64,000 nt of DNA from Gammaproteobacteria bacterium (GTDB taxonomy: Bacteria > Pseudomonadota > Gammaproteobacteria > Pseudomonadales > Azotimanducaceae): positions 86,324 through 150,323 of the forward strand of contig VXLJ01000003.1 of the NCBI GenBank assembly GCA_009841635.1, read 5' to 3'. How positions within the stretch are numbered: position 1 is the first letter of the stretch; every line of letters starts with the position of its first letter. Made by a program: the position numbers and the translations under genes. Shown piece by piece: positions 9,601 through 18,666 of the stretch. A model generated the notes under the pieces. The model did not search any database, had not been told where the DNA came from, and saw only the letters and a program-made list of their open reading frames with translations.

Positions 9601-12010
9601 GAATGGGGAATTCAGCACGGTATACGTGGTGTTCTCATCTGAATTGGCAGCCCTCGATCAAGCGGATGGTGAAGCAGACGGCGTTGTGATGCTTCAAAAC
9701 ACTCAAGCTGACATAGATGGCGATGGTACGCCTAATCTCTACGATGAGGACGATGACGGTGATGGACTGCGCGATCGACTCGACACCTACCCGACCTTCG
9801 CCAAGTTCAAATTCGACGCAGATTACGATGGCTACGCAAACGCTCTTGACGCATTCCCGCTAGATTACAACCGACATTCTGACATTGATGGCGACGGCAT
9901 CGCAGATCGCGATGACGATGATGCGGATGGGGATGGCGTACCAAACGACGAAGATGAATATCCATACGACACCGACAACGACGGTATCCGAAACGAAGAT
10001 GATCCAGACGATGACAACGACGGCGTCATGGACGATGAAGATGCATTCCCGTTAGATCCGACCGAGAGTATCGATACAGACGGCGATGGCATCGGCGACA
10101 ACAGCGATGCGTTCGCGAACGATCCGTTGGAGTGGTTAGACACCGATCAAGATGGGGTAGGCAACAACGCAGATACCGATGATGACAACGATGGTTATTT
10201 AGATGAGGACGATGCGTTTCCATTGCTTGCGAGCGAATGGCTTGACTCCGACGGTGATGGTGTTGGCGACAACTCCGACGCGTTTCCATTAGATCCGCTC
10301 GAGTGGGAGGACAAAGACGGCGATGGCATCGGCGACAACTTCGGCAAGAAGGATTTTTCATCTTATCGCCTCATCTCAAATTGGGCAATTGCGACGGACA
10401 ACGCTGATATTGCGACGAGTGACACCTATCGCCTCGGCGACTTGAATAGAGACGGTTGGCATGAGTTCGAGCTCGCAAATATGCTTCCAAACGAAGAAGG
10501 TCAGCCGCTTCTGATCGTTTCCGCTGCGGATTTGGCAGCGCTTGATGTAGCCGACGGTAAAGCTGATCGTCAAATCGAACTCGCCAACGTCCGTCAAGGG
10601 GCTGCAAGCTGGCACCTTCAAAACGCTGAGTTAGATCTTGATTACCTCCGCTATATAAGCGGTAATGTGGGTGACTTTGATGGTGATGGCATAACTGATT
10701 TAGGCATATCGAATCCACTCTCGTTCAATATCAGCGGTTCGTTAACGGTCATTTTTGGTGGTGATTGGCAGACGGTAGATGGTCTAGATGACCAAACAGA
10801 TGGCGTAATAGACCTGCAGCAATGCGTCCAAAGCAAGGATTGTGCTAGATTGCGCGGTACCGAAGTATTCCAAGGCTTCGGCATAAGCGGCACGCAGCTT
10901 CGACTTGACACCACGGTCGGCCAAACTAGCTTGGCAATTGGTACATTTGAAAACCAATCCAGACGCTTCAATCAGGGTGGCATGGGTGCAGCATTCATCA
11001 TTCCGCACAGTGCTGTCGCAGTTGCACTTAGTGATCGTACAAACGGGGAGATTAGCCTCAATGACCTAACCGAAGTCGAAGGTGTCTGGACCATTTACCC
11101 TGAATTCAATGCGTTCCTTCCTGGCCTGGGTCTAACCGCCGTTATGCGATTTCCTGACCATGATCGGGACGGTGCGGACGATTTGGTATTGCTTACGCCG
11201 CTGGCTACACCTGTTCGCTCTTATGTCATCGCCACGTCAGATTTGAACGCGGCCGATGCTGCAGACTTTTCAAGGGATAATCGAATCGATCTACGTTTTC
11301 TTTATCGTCAAGCCAATTCGTATCGACTCGACGGTTTCGCTATTAATTTGCCCTCCTTGTCGTCGATCACGCCGGCCGAGTTGCAGGATGGCGCAATAAT
11401 GCCTAACCTGATTTCAATTCTCGAAGAGGACGCTGAGCCTCCTTTGATTCACTTAGTTGATGTCGCACAATTTGGTGAATATGACCGTGCAGACGGGAGT
11501 GCCGATGGGATCATCGAGGGTTTTCCAACTGGCGAGTTTGATGCGTGGACGGTTTCGAATGCAACAAATCTGCAAATCTGCAAACCCGATGAAAGTAACG
11601 ATCGCTCGCAAGCTGCAGCAATCTATTTCGATCCTATAGATGTAGCGGCAGGGTCAGAGCCTATTGACCTGTACGTCTTCGACATGATGGACTTGAGCGC
11701 GTTAGACGAAGCGGATGGACAAGCGGATGGACAAATCGACGTGCGCGGGGCAAAAGCTAATGGCGTGGATGAGATTTGGCAGCTGTCGTTTGGCAATCTA
11801 ACCGTGAAAACCGGAGTTTTCCTAACTAACTGCGCCGGCGACGTCGACGGCGATGGTCGTGAAGATTTGGCGATCACCTTGACCGATCTAGATGAAGACA
11901 GGATTCGAAATCAGGTCTTCCTGCTAACTTATCAAGACATGCTCGAATTGGACCTTAGCGACGATGCACAAGATTTCACCGTGGATGTTTCTTCGCTCTG
12001 GCCTAAATAA
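6644..12010 (+). CDS. Secreted metzincin-like metalloprotease with thrombospondin type 3 and FG-GAP-like repeats
   Basis: About 1,788 residues from GTG 6644, chosen because AAGGG sits eight bases upstream and the product then begins with a clean signal peptide ending PSFA; the frame extends to TTG 6611. A zinc site HEIGHLIGLGH (about residue 320) fits HExxHxxGxxH, and a later GTIMTYAES resembles the Met-turn, so the N-terminal 400 residues look like a metzincin related to reprolysins. Two arrays of Asp-rich calcium-binding repeats (DTDGDGIGDNSD type) follow at about 420-495 and 1023-1235. Between and after them are FDxDGxxDLA units typical of FG-GAP/beta-propeller proteins. No LPxTG, PEP-CTERM or type IX sorting tail is visible. 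It is probably calcium-stabilised and extracellular or surface-bound. The peptidase role is inferred; adhesion is an alternative. Confidence 0.75.
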   Translation: MLVRYFASLILVLLALPSFAQFDRTYINFVCPCTLSSTDGVTGELSFALTNFTNSKISKLHATVAISGSRHTTSGHSVSHSAFIDTFLLGIELEPNETIEQLAYTLELGVLPEGDYYFELLLHEDEEFDIYSLLDSIWFYGEHQTPLESLDLFDANYLLDEDDDGVADLNELLEGTDPSDPNSQPAVPVIDILLLYEPASFGIYPDDAGTFVAHLIAVTEDMFTRSDAALDLRVIGMLDSTDVPEIADGESLTESRYQAMLTEYQADLIAVYRPSGGALCGFAVSIGGLEDKGFLHPNERYPYIEMFMDPTSCAIDTTAHEIGHLIGLGHSFVQYSVGTFNWSRGHGVLGEFGTIMTYAESAYAAVGIDRFSNPRNDCFGTPCGVPHTERNSAASADAAQSINILKYQFARTSSPDEAFDFDGDGAGAVTDAFPIDPEESADSDNDGVGDNRDVFPDDPFEWADTDGDGIGDNSDPDIDNDGLPNLADANPFDADLMEPRLMAVTSGVPSDRFGGYGLRIHDFDQDGTPDLAFSATGAMNANNERTGAVYLVSTAEFIAPSQLEESEPGAKPLHELLASPNTWTLQGTKENSKFGLQLAFAHHASMPSELLVRSKDAVHLIRADIESLAALDEADTVVDQQIDLSNCTIQLGCASIEFGADQHVQTIASMHDLDGDELRELAIVTLVIAQTRVVVLSRAGIEEYLTTNDTSTARYREIFDADQASFQLIVDDGYAPGELAMRGNRVGEEPQGFLLGVPSYAGDFESGRIYNVDVEQLRQIEELDEDNDRLINLDDLVASTKTYRVTNPNDAFFGYRVHALASIDDDKSDDVFAWGSQDGHYALTTAGIALHDLNDFSIDGAVELQDDAPSKFGTWLFNRIYAGSNNSATSILPAVNEYTANRLAIEQFNRVLTADLTDFDYLDDPDGLDLNGFINLPARIHDPNIYELRPAFGPNGPVRLAGITSLGDLDDDNSVDLAFTMHSHETNGEFSTVYVVFSSELAALDQADGEADGVVMLQNTQADIDGDGTPNLYDEDDDGDGLRDRLDTYPTFAKFKFDADYDGYANALDAFPLDYNRHSDIDGDGIADRDDDDADGDGVPNDEDEYPYDTDNDGIRNEDDPDDDNDGVMDDEDAFPLDPTESIDTDGDGIGDNSDAFANDPLEWLDTDQDGVGNNADTDDDNDGYLDEDDAFPLLASEWLDSDGDGVGDNSDAFPLDPLEWEDKDGDGIGDNFGKKDFSSYRLISNWAIATDNADIATSDTYRLGDLNRDGWHEFELANMLPNEEGQPLLIVSAADLAALDVADGKADRQIELANVRQGAASWHLQNAELDLDYLRYISGNVGDFDGDGITDLGISNPLSFNISGSLTVIFGGDWQTVDGLDDQTDGVIDLQQCVQSKDCARLRGTEVFQGFGISGTQLRLDTTVGQTSLAIGTFENQSRRFNQGGMGAAFIIPHSAVAVALSDRTNGEISLNDLTEVEGVWTIYPEFNAFLPGLGLTAVMRFPDHDRDGADDLVLLTPLATPVRSYVIATSDLNAADAADFSRDNRIDLRFLYRQANSYRLDGFAINLPSLSSITPAELQDGAIMPNLISILEEDAEPPLIHLVDVAQFGEYDRADGSADGIIEGFPTGEFDAWTVSNATNLQICKPDESNDRSQAAAIYFDPIDVAAGSEPIDLYVFDMMDLSALDEADGQADGQIDVRGAKANGVDEIWQLSFGNLTVKTGVFLTNCAGDVDGDGREDLAITLTDLDEDRIRNQVFLLTYQDMLELDLSDDAQDFTVDVSSLWPK
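7901..8130 (+). repeat. Thrombospondin type 3-like calcium-binding repeats, array 1
   Basis: In-frame units of the DxDxDG(V/I)GDN type within the metzincin-like gene, interspersed with AFP(I/L)DP segments. A single related unit (DEDDDGVADLNE) occurs earlier near 7117. Opposite-strand open frames here are artefacts of the repetitive codons. Confidence 0.8.
9711..10347 (+). repeat. Thrombospondin type 3-like calcium-binding repeats, array 2
   Basis: Roughly 210 residues of tandem Asp-rich units in the same gene. Several are near-identical at DNA level: GACGGCGATGGCATCGGCGA occurs at about 10080 and again at about 10317, with a variant at about 10252, which points to recent internal duplication. 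Calcium-dependent rigid-stalk formation is the expected role. Confidence 0.8.
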
Positions 12011-12055
12011 TCCTTTAGCGCCGTTGCGCTATGAGAGTACGTTGCGAGCTTAGAC

Positions 12056-14269
12056 GTGACAAAACAGATAAGCCGCAGCGTTTGCGTCAACGATAGCTTA
12101 ATGCGGATTCTTACACCTGCTCAGAGACTTGTAGGTCGCATCACCCATAGCGTTCAATTCCACATGCAGAAAGTTCCTCTGACCGGCTTACTCTATTCGG
12201 GATTTCTAATGGCTACTTTGACCTATGCGAGCGAGCAAGATTCTCATCAATGGCTTGAGCAAGTGCAAGATGAGGCGGCACTCGCTTGGGTCAAGCAACG
12301 TAACGCTGAGACGACAGAGAATCTAGCACAGTCTGCCGAATTTCGCGAGCTACAAGAGACCATTCGAGCCATACTGGATACAAAGGATCGTATCCCCGCT
12401 GTAGCAAAGCTCGGTGCTCACTACTACAACTTCTGGCAAGATGAAAACCACGAACGCGGCATCCTTCGGCGCACATCGCCAGAGGAATATCGCAAGTCAG
12501 AACCAGTTTGGGAAACTGTGCTCGACCTGGATCAACTTGGGGCAGATGAATCAGAGAGTTGGGTGTGGAAAGGGTCAACCACGCTCGCGCCAACGTATGA
12601 CCGCTCCTTGTTCGAACTTTCTCGAGGAGGGTCGGATGCTTCGGTTGTTCGCGAGTATGACCTCTCAGCTAGGGTTTTCGTACCTGATGGGTTTGTTTTG
12701 AGTGAAGCCAAAAGCGATGTCGCATGGTTAGACCGGAACGCTATCTTGGTCGCCACCGATTTCGGCCACGACAGCCTAACGGATTCTGGTTATCCGCGCA
12801 GCGTCAAGCATTGGTCACGAGGCCAACAGCTCGAGCAGGCCGAAGCCCTCTTTACAGCGGCTAAAGCGGACGTTGGGGCATTCGTCTTTTCCTACCAGAC
12901 GAAGGACTATCACCGTGCGGGCATCGTTCATGCGATCGATTTCTTCAATTCAGATACGTACCTATTGGTTGACCAATCGTTGGTACATATCGAGAAGCCG
13001 ACCCATACGACAGCTTCATTCTTCCGCAACTGGCTATTGCTAGAGCCCAAAGAGGACTGGCAACTTAACGGCACCATATTTAGCGCTGGTTCGTTGCTCG
13101 TAGTAGATCTTGAACGATATTTGCAAGGTGAACGTGATCTGCACACGTTGTTTGAGCCCACGCGAACACGAAGCCTGATTGGATTCAGCCAAACTCGAAA
13201 CTTTCTGTTGTTGAATATCCTGGAGAACGTCCAATCCCGAATCGAAGCGCACCAATACGTGCTGGATAAGTGGCATGCGCACACCTTCAACGACGGTACC
13301 AAGTTTGAGACCATCTCCGTCAGAGGCGTCGATGCCATTGAAAACGACGAATACTTCATCACCCGCGAAGGATTTCTTACGCCGCCAACGCTAGCAATCG
13401 GCCATATTTCCAAACCTGGCGATGAGGTGCTCAAACAAGAGTCGCACGCGTTCGCCAATGAGAATCTTGATGTCACGCAACACTGGGCGACCTCCCTTGA
13501 CGGTACGCAAATCCCCTACTTTCAAGTTGCACCGAAACATCTTGATCAAGCCAAGCCCACTTTGCTGTATGGCTATGGCGGTTTCGAGATTTCGTTGATA
13601 CCTGATTACCAAAAGGTCGTCGGGAGCGCATGGCTTGAACCAGGTGGCGTGTACGTAGTCGCCAATATTCGCGGCGGCGGTGAATTTGGGCCGGCTTGGC
13701 ACCGCGCCGCGCTGAAGGACAAACGTCACAAAGCATATGAAGACTTCATCGCTGTAGCTGAAGATCTCATCGCTCGCAACGTTACAACACCGCAACTGCT
13801 AGGCACGATGGGCGGTAGCAACGGCGGCTTGCTGGTAGGCAACATGTACACCCAGCGACCCGACCTTTTTGGCGCGGTGGTTTCCAACGTGCCATTGTTG
13901 GACATGCAGCGCTATCACAAACTGCTAGCAGGTGCAAGCTGGATGGCCGAATTTGGCGATCCAGACAAACCCGCCGAATGGGAATTTCTTAAGCGGTACT
14001 CCCCTTATCACAACGTGGCACCGAATATTGATTACCCTGCACTATTGGTAACCACATCCACGGCCGACGATAGAGTGCATCCCGGACATGCGCGCAAATT
14101 TGTCGCGCGGATGCTTGAATACAACAAAGACGTTGCCTATTTCGAAAATCTTGAAGGAGGGCATGCAGGCGCTGCCGACAACGGACAAAGAGCCCTTATG
14201 CTTGCGTTGGAATACCGCTTTTTGTGGGAAACGCTTGCGAGCAAACCGCATTCATCAAGGATAGATTGA
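12056..14269 (+). CDS. Prolyl oligopeptidase family serine peptidase (S9A), probably exported
   Basis: 737 residues from GTG 12056. An internal ATG at 12164 would give a better product, because MQKVPLTGLLYSGFLMATLTYA reads as a signal peptide just before the first conserved segment SEQDSHQWLEQV. No strong ribosome site decides between them. The N-terminal half is the seven-bladed propeller; the C-terminal half is the alpha/beta hydrolase domain. Catalytic elements are visible: Ser in GGSNGGLLVG (about 585), Asp in TADDRVHPGH (about 668) and His in EGGHAG (about 703). It cleaves after proline in short peptides, likely in the periplasm. It lies 45 bases after the large secreted protease gene on the same strand, which suggests joint protein degradation. 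Confidence 0.9.
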   Translation: MTKQISRSVCVNDSLMRILTPAQRLVGRITHSVQFHMQKVPLTGLLYSGFLMATLTYASEQDSHQWLEQVQDEAALAWVKQRNAETTENLAQSAEFRELQETIRAILDTKDRIPAVAKLGAHYYNFWQDENHERGILRRTSPEEYRKSEPVWETVLDLDQLGADESESWVWKGSTTLAPTYDRSLFELSRGGSDASVVREYDLSARVFVPDGFVLSEAKSDVAWLDRNAILVATDFGHDSLTDSGYPRSVKHWSRGQQLEQAEALFTAAKADVGAFVFSYQTKDYHRAGIVHAIDFFNSDTYLLVDQSLVHIEKPTHTTASFFRNWLLLEPKEDWQLNGTIFSAGSLLVVDLERYLQGERDLHTLFEPTRTRSLIGFSQTRNFLLLNILENVQSRIEAHQYVLDKWHAHTFNDGTKFETISVRGVDAIENDEYFITREGFLTPPTLAIGHISKPGDEVLKQESHAFANENLDVTQHWATSLDGTQIPYFQVAPKHLDQAKPTLLYGYGGFEISLIPDYQKVVGSAWLEPGGVYVVANIRGGGEFGPAWHRAALKDKRHKAYEDFIAVAEDLIARNVTTPQLLGTMGGSNGGLLVGNMYTQRPDLFGAVVSNVPLLDMQRYHKLLAGASWMAEFGDPDKPAEWEFLKRYSPYHNVAPNIDYPALLVTTSTADDRVHPGHARKFVARMLEYNKDVAYFENLEGGHAGAADNGQRALMLALEYRFLWETLASKPHSSRID

Positions 14270-14315
14270 GCGATCGCGCGACGCCTATTTGCTGCAAAAA
14301 TTGCTCAATACAGCA

Positions 14316-15695
14316 TCAAGACGCAAACACTTTACCGGGATTCAGAATACCTTTAGGATCAAGCGCTCTTTTCAGCACGCGCATGATGCTAATTTCTGTT
14401 TGATTGCGCGAAATATCCAAGTAAGGCCGCTTCTCAAGACCAACGCCGTGTTCAGCAGACACCGAACCACCAATCGGGCGCAACGGTTCATACACGCAAA
14501 GATTCACGTCATGGTGAGCCGATTCATCCTGTCCTGCTGATACTGCGAAGTGCAAATTACCATCGCCCATGTGGCCAAACGTAAAGAGTTCGTGGGAACC
14601 AAATTTCTGTGCAAGATTTGAACGCACCGCGGCTACGTAGCGTTCCATGTGCGGCACTTGCAAACTGACGTCGTAAATAAACACGGGATCGTATTGGAAA
14701 ATCTGTTCAACATCGTCTCGCATGGCCCAAAACTGGTTCCGTTGCGCTTCGTTCTGAGCCACGGCCGCGTCAACTGCCAACCCCTGTTCGACAGCTTCTG
14801 CCAAAGCGTCTTCTAGTCTTCGCTTGTCACCTTCAGCATCGCCACCCATCGCCTCGATGAGCACGTACATTGGGTACTCTTGAGAAATGGGCGGTCTTTG
14901 TTTAGCTGGGGGAGTGGTGACTAGGCGATAAAAGTCATTCCACATGACCTCAAACGCCGAAAGCGTACCACCTAAACAAGCGTCCATGTGCTTCAAAATC
15001 AGCGGCATCTTATCGAAACTTTCGGCAGCAACTAGCGCCGTTTCCTGACTGCGAGGCAACTCACGCAAGCGCAATACCGCTCGAGTAACGATGCCCAGAC
15101 TTCCTTCCGTACCGATGAATAGCTGCTTGAGATCGTAACCCGCATTGTTCTTAATCATTTCGTTCATAGACGAAAGGACAGTGCCATCGGCCAGCACTGC
15201 TTCGGTACCTAATACCATGTCTCGCGTCATGCCGTACCGAAAAACGCGGTTCCCACCTGCGTTAGTAGCGATATTGCCGCCAATCGTGCAGCTACCACGG
15301 GCACCAATGTCCAGTGGATAGAGCAGTCCGTGTTTTTCCGCCTCTTCCTGAGCTGATTGCAGCAATACGCCAGCTTGCAATGTCATCGTACGATTGACGA
15401 CGTCAACGTCCTCGATCTGATTCATCCTTTCGAGCGACAAAATCAGATCGGACTGCACAGTATCTGCGCCTTCTACTAATCCAGTACGGCCGCCATGCGC
15501 CACGACAGTTTGCCCATGTGCGTGACAGAGCTTTAGGATTTCACTAACTTCCTCGGTCGTGCGCGGACGCACTATCGCGGCGGCTTCAATGCCTTGCGGC
15601 CGCCATATACCGACAGCGCGAGAATGGACATCCTCGCCGGCTAGAACGCCGTCGGTGCCCGTAATCTCAACAAGATCAGTGAGCAATTGACTCAT
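14316..15695 (-). CDS. FAD-linked 2-hydroxyacid dehydrogenase (GlcD / D-2-hydroxyglutarate dehydrogenase type)
   Basis: 459 residues. The N-terminal PCMH-type FAD domain has VAHGGRTGLVEGA and GGNIATNAGGNRV; the C-terminal domain has the metal/substrate signature GHMGDGNLHFAVS and ends ILNPGKVFAS. The family oxidises D-2-hydroxyacids (D-lactate, D-2-hydroxyglutarate, glycolate) and passes electrons to quinone or cytochrome. It lies downstream of the cytochrome oxidase operon on the same strand, separated by a hairpin, so it may be partly read through. A distant paralogue occurs at 32754-34148. Exact substrate not determinable. Confidence 0.85.
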   Translation of the reverse strand: MSQLLTDLVEITGTDGVLAGEDVHSRAVGIWRPQGIEAAAIVRPRTTEEVSEILKLCHAHGQTVVAHGGRTGLVEGADTVQSDLILSLERMNQIEDVDVVNRTMTLQAGVLLQSAQEEAEKHGLLYPLDIGARGSCTIGGNIATNAGGNRVFRYGMTRDMVLGTEAVLADGTVLSSMNEMIKNNAGYDLKQLFIGTEGSLGIVTRAVLRLRELPRSQETALVAAESFDKMPLILKHMDACLGGTLSAFEVMWNDFYRLVTTPPAKQRPPISQEYPMYVLIEAMGGDAEGDKRRLEDALAEAVEQGLAVDAAVAQNEAQRNQFWAMRDDVEQIFQYDPVFIYDVSLQVPHMERYVAAVRSNLAQKFGSHELFTFGHMGDGNLHFAVSAGQDESAHHDVNLCVYEPLRPIGGSVSAEHGVGLEKRPYLDISRNQTEISIMRVLKRALDPKGILNPGKVFAS

Positions 15696-15783
15696 GAAAC
15701 CCGATTCCCATGCTGCATATGCGCAGTATAGAAAACACCGCGCATAGATCTAACTGCTTGGTGTTGCGCGCCCACTAAATCAA

Positions 15784-15815
15784 GGCGCTCGTGCAATCAC
15801 CAGTTAGTGAGCGCC
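15784..15815 (-). terminator. Putative terminator or attenuator at the end of the cox operon
   Basis: A 7-base GC-rich inverted repeat (GGCGCTC / GAGCGCC) spans the stop codon of the subunit IV gene with an 18-base loop. In the transcribed sense it is followed by TTGATTTAG, a weak T-tract. It may reduce rather than abolish read-through into the FAD-linked dehydrogenase gene. Confidence 0.4.
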
Positions 15816-16166
15816 AACGTGCGTAGGTGGCGGTGCTGGTATTGGCGAAACCTCGTCGCCAAAGTACACGATACGGGAAGCCCACGCATATTCAGCCTCG
15901 AACGCGAGCAAGTACATAAGCACGAGAAGTACCAACGGCGGCACCAGAATCGCAGTAATCAAGGTCCAGCGTTCCCACTTCATATGCATGAATATGGCAA
16001 CAATGAACCCAGCTTTCAGGAGCATGAAAACTATGATCAGAAACCAACGCAAATGTCCTTGAAAATCCAGATAGTCGACAAAATACGACCCTATACTGAA
16101 TACGAACAGTAACAGCCAAACCAGTGCATAAACCTTGATCGGATGCTGTTGACCTACTTCAGCCAT
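15804..16166 (-). CDS. ctaF: Cytochrome c oxidase subunit IV (caa3 type)
   Basis: 120 residues with three hydrophobic helices (about 12-31, 37-58, 65-88), matching the small fourth subunit of caa3-type oxidases. The tail EVSPIPAPPPTHVGAH is proline- and histidine-rich. It follows subunit III after 17 bases at the end of a four-gene operon. It probably helps assemble or stabilise the complex in the inner membrane. Confidence 0.85.
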   Translation of the reverse strand: MAEVGQQHPIKVYALVWLLLFVFSIGSYFVDYLDFQGHLRWFLIIVFMLLKAGFIVAIFMHMKWERWTLITAILVPPLVLLVLMYLLAFEAEYAWASRIVYFGDEVSPIPAPPPTHVGAH

Positions 16167-16183
16167 TACTTAAACAACAGTCC

Positions 16184-16858
16184 TTACCATAAATAAAAGA
16201 AAGCGAAGATGAAAACCCATACCAGGTCAACAAAGTGCCAATACAAACCGGTGATTTCGACAATTTCGTAATTCGTGTGTTCATATTTGCCACGCAACAC
16301 CCGCCATGCCACGATGGCCAGATAAACCACACCGGCCGATACGTGCAAACCGTGGAAACCAGTGATCATGAAGAAGAAAGAGCCAAATTGCGCTGAACCC
16401 ATGGGGTTGGTCCAGGCTTTCACACCTTCGCCCGTGATCAGCTTCGTCCACTCGAAAGCTTGCATCCCAACAAATGAAGCGCCCAACAACGCAGTCGCCA
16501 ACATAAGCCAGAACACTTGCTTCTTTCTACGCGCATAGCCCATATTGACGGCCATCGCCATGGTGCCGCTCGACGTAATCAAGATAAACGTCATGATGGC
16601 AATCAACAACAGTGGTACCGGCGTACCTAAAAACTCAAGCGCGAATACAGCGCTTGGTTCCGGCCAGGGATCCGTCGACGTCATTCGCACCGTCATGTAG
16701 CTGACGAGGAATGACGTGAAGATAAAGGTATCCGAAAGCAAGAAAATCCACATCATCGCCTTGCCCCAAGGCACAGCTTTAAATGTGGAAACGTCCGATG
16801 ACCAATCGTTGACGATGGTCGTTAGCGGACCGCTTTCTTCGTGCGCAGCTTCAGCCAT
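16184..16858 (-). CDS. ctaE: Cytochrome c oxidase subunit III
   Basis: 224 residues with five predicted helices, as in the short form of subunit III found in caa3/bo3 oxidases (the mitochondrial type has seven). Conserved family features are FHGLHVSAGVVYL and YWHFVDLVWVFIF near the C-terminus. It has no redox centre and stabilises the complex and its proton uptake. Encoded 30 bases after subunit I. Confidence 0.9.
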   Translation of the reverse strand: MAEAAHEESGPLTTIVNDWSSDVSTFKAVPWGKAMMWIFLLSDTFIFTSFLVSYMTVRMTSTDPWPEPSAVFALEFLGTPVPLLLIAIMTFILITSSGTMAMAVNMGYARRKKQVFWLMLATALLGASFVGMQAFEWTKLITGEGVKAWTNPMGSAQFGSFFFMITGFHGLHVSAGVVYLAIVAWRVLRGKYEHTNYEIVEITGLYWHFVDLVWVFIFAFFYLW

Positions 16859-16888
16859 ATTGATTTGCTATTTACCTGGTTGCGAAGG

Positions 16889-18625
16889 CTACGCCGTTTG
16901 CTCTTGTGGCACGTTTTGAGGAATGAAATCTCTCTCGGCACCTGGCACGCTGTAGTCATAGGCCCAGCGATGCACCGTAGGCAGCTTGTCCCCCCAATTG
17001 CCGTGCGAAGGCGGCGTGTCTGGCGTACACCACTCTAGGCTGTTCGCACCCCAAGGATTGTCGCCTGCAGGTTTGCCATAAAAGTAGCTCCAGATGAGAT
17101 TGCCGATGTACAGCAACTGGGCCGCGCCTACGAACAAAGCAGTCACCGAAATCAACTCATTCAAATCTTGCGCAGATTGCGGGTAGAAGCTGGAATCGAA
17201 GTTTTCGTAGTAGCGGCGTGGCACCCCGATAAACCCAAGGTAATGCATGGGGAAATAAATGATGTAGGTGCCAAGGAACGTAATCCAGAAATGCCACTTG
17301 CCAACGGTGTCATTCAACATTCGACCAGTCAGCTTGGGATACCAGTGGTAAATGCCGCCAAATATCGCCAAGATTGGAGAAACGCCCATCACCATATGGA
17401 AGTGCGCCACCACAAAGTAGGTGTCGGATAGTGGAATGTCAATGATCACGTTGCCGAGGAATAACCCGGTGATGCCACCCATGATGAAAGTCAGCACGAA
17501 TGACAACGCGTACAACATTGGCACCGTCAGCTTGATGTTGGCCTTCCACAGCGTCAAAATCCAGTTGTAAACCTTGATCGCTGTTGGTACGGCAATGATT
17601 AATGTCGTTGTTGCGAAGAAGAACCCAAAGTATGGGTGCATCCCCGCGACGAACATATGATGGGCCCAGACGATAAATGACAAGATGCCGATAAACACCA
17701 GTGCCCACACCATTAGGCGATAGCCAAAGATGTTCTTGCGTGCGTGAACTGAAATGAGGTCAGATACGACGCCAAAAGCTGGCAACGCGACGATATAGAC
17801 CTCAGGATGACCGAAGAACCAGAACAAGTGCTGGAATAACAAAGGCTGGCCACCGTCATATGCCAACGTCTCACCGAGCGAAACGATCGCGGGCATAAAG
17901 AAGCTGGTGCCGATCTTTAAATCCAAGATCATCATGACCGCACTCACGAACAGGGCCGGGAACGCCAAAAGACCCAAGAAGGTCGCAACAAAAATACCCC
18001 AAACGGTGAGCGGCATTCGCATCAATGACATCCCGCGCGTGCGGGCCTGCAATATCGTTGTAATGTAATTGAGTCCGCCCATGGTGAAGGCCACGATGAA
18101 CACCGCCAAGGATGCGAGCATCGTTGTGATACCCCAATCAGCGCCAGGCGTGCCTTCCGTAATGGTTTGGGGTGGATACAACGTCCAACCAGCACCGGTT
18201 GGGCCTCCCAATCCCGGAATATAACCTAGCAAAAGGATGATCACTGAAATCAAATACACCCAATAGCTGAGCATGTTCACGAATGGGAATACCATGTCCC
18301 GGGCGCCACACATCAATGGCACGGTGAAATTGCCAAACGCGCCCAACAGAAACGCGGTGAGCAGGTAAATCACCATGATCATGCCGTGCATGGTGATTGA
18401 CTGGTAGTAGAAGTCTTCGACAAACCACGCCATCTCACCAGGCCACGCGATTTGAATACGCATCAAATCTGACAAGACCAGTGCAACCAGACCAACGGCT
18501 ATCGCGGTGATCCCGTATTGCACGGCAATCACTTTATGGTCTTGGCTGAAAACGTACTTACCTATCCAAGTCTTTGGATGGTGAAGCGGCATCGTCTCCT
18601 GATAAGGAATTTCAGCAGTTGCCAT
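16889..18625 (-). CDS. ctaD: Cytochrome c oxidase subunit I
   Basis: 578 residues, twelve or more helices. The catalytic core is complete: FFGHPEVYI (CuB His with the cross-linked Tyr and the D-channel Glu), WAHHMF (CuB histidines), HFHMVMG (haem ligands), Asp in GARDMVFP at the D-channel entrance and Lys in AIKVYNWI for the K-channel. It is therefore an A-type proton-pumping haem-copper oxidase that reduces oxygen to water. The gene sits second in the II-I-III-IV operon. No assembly genes (ctaB, ctaG, cox11) are in the window. Confidence 0.95.
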   Translation of the reverse strand: MATAEIPYQETMPLHHPKTWIGKYVFSQDHKVIAVQYGITAIAVGLVALVLSDLMRIQIAWPGEMAWFVEDFYYQSITMHGMIMVIYLLTAFLLGAFGNFTVPLMCGARDMVFPFVNMLSYWVYLISVIILLLGYIPGLGGPTGAGWTLYPPQTITEGTPGADWGITTMLASLAVFIVAFTMGGLNYITTILQARTRGMSLMRMPLTVWGIFVATFLGLLAFPALFVSAVMMILDLKIGTSFFMPAIVSLGETLAYDGGQPLLFQHLFWFFGHPEVYIVALPAFGVVSDLISVHARKNIFGYRLMVWALVFIGILSFIVWAHHMFVAGMHPYFGFFFATTTLIIAVPTAIKVYNWILTLWKANIKLTVPMLYALSFVLTFIMGGITGLFLGNVIIDIPLSDTYFVVAHFHMVMGVSPILAIFGGIYHWYPKLTGRMLNDTVGKWHFWITFLGTYIIYFPMHYLGFIGVPRRYYENFDSSFYPQSAQDLNELISVTALFVGAAQLLYIGNLIWSYFYGKPAGDNPWGANSLEWCTPDTPPSHGNWGDKLPTVHRWAYDYSVPGAERDFIPQNVPQEQTA

Positions 18626-18666
18626 TACTTGTCCTCATCACGTTTTTTGGCGTTGCTCCAGTTCAT

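Noticed and set aside
9865..10361. Minus-strand open frames of 90-110 codons rich in Ser/Pro or Arg/His
   Set aside because: They are mirror images of the Asp-rich repeat codons of the metzincin-like gene, with no ribosome site or family similarity.
12016..12031. Hairpin TAGCGC-CGTT-GCGCTA after the large protease gene as a terminator
   Set aside because: The stem is perfect but only six pairs and no T-run follows; it may be a stability element.
14264..14311. ATTGAGC / GCTCAAT inverted repeat between convergent genes as a terminator
   Set aside because: The loop exceeds 30 bases and there is no T-tract.
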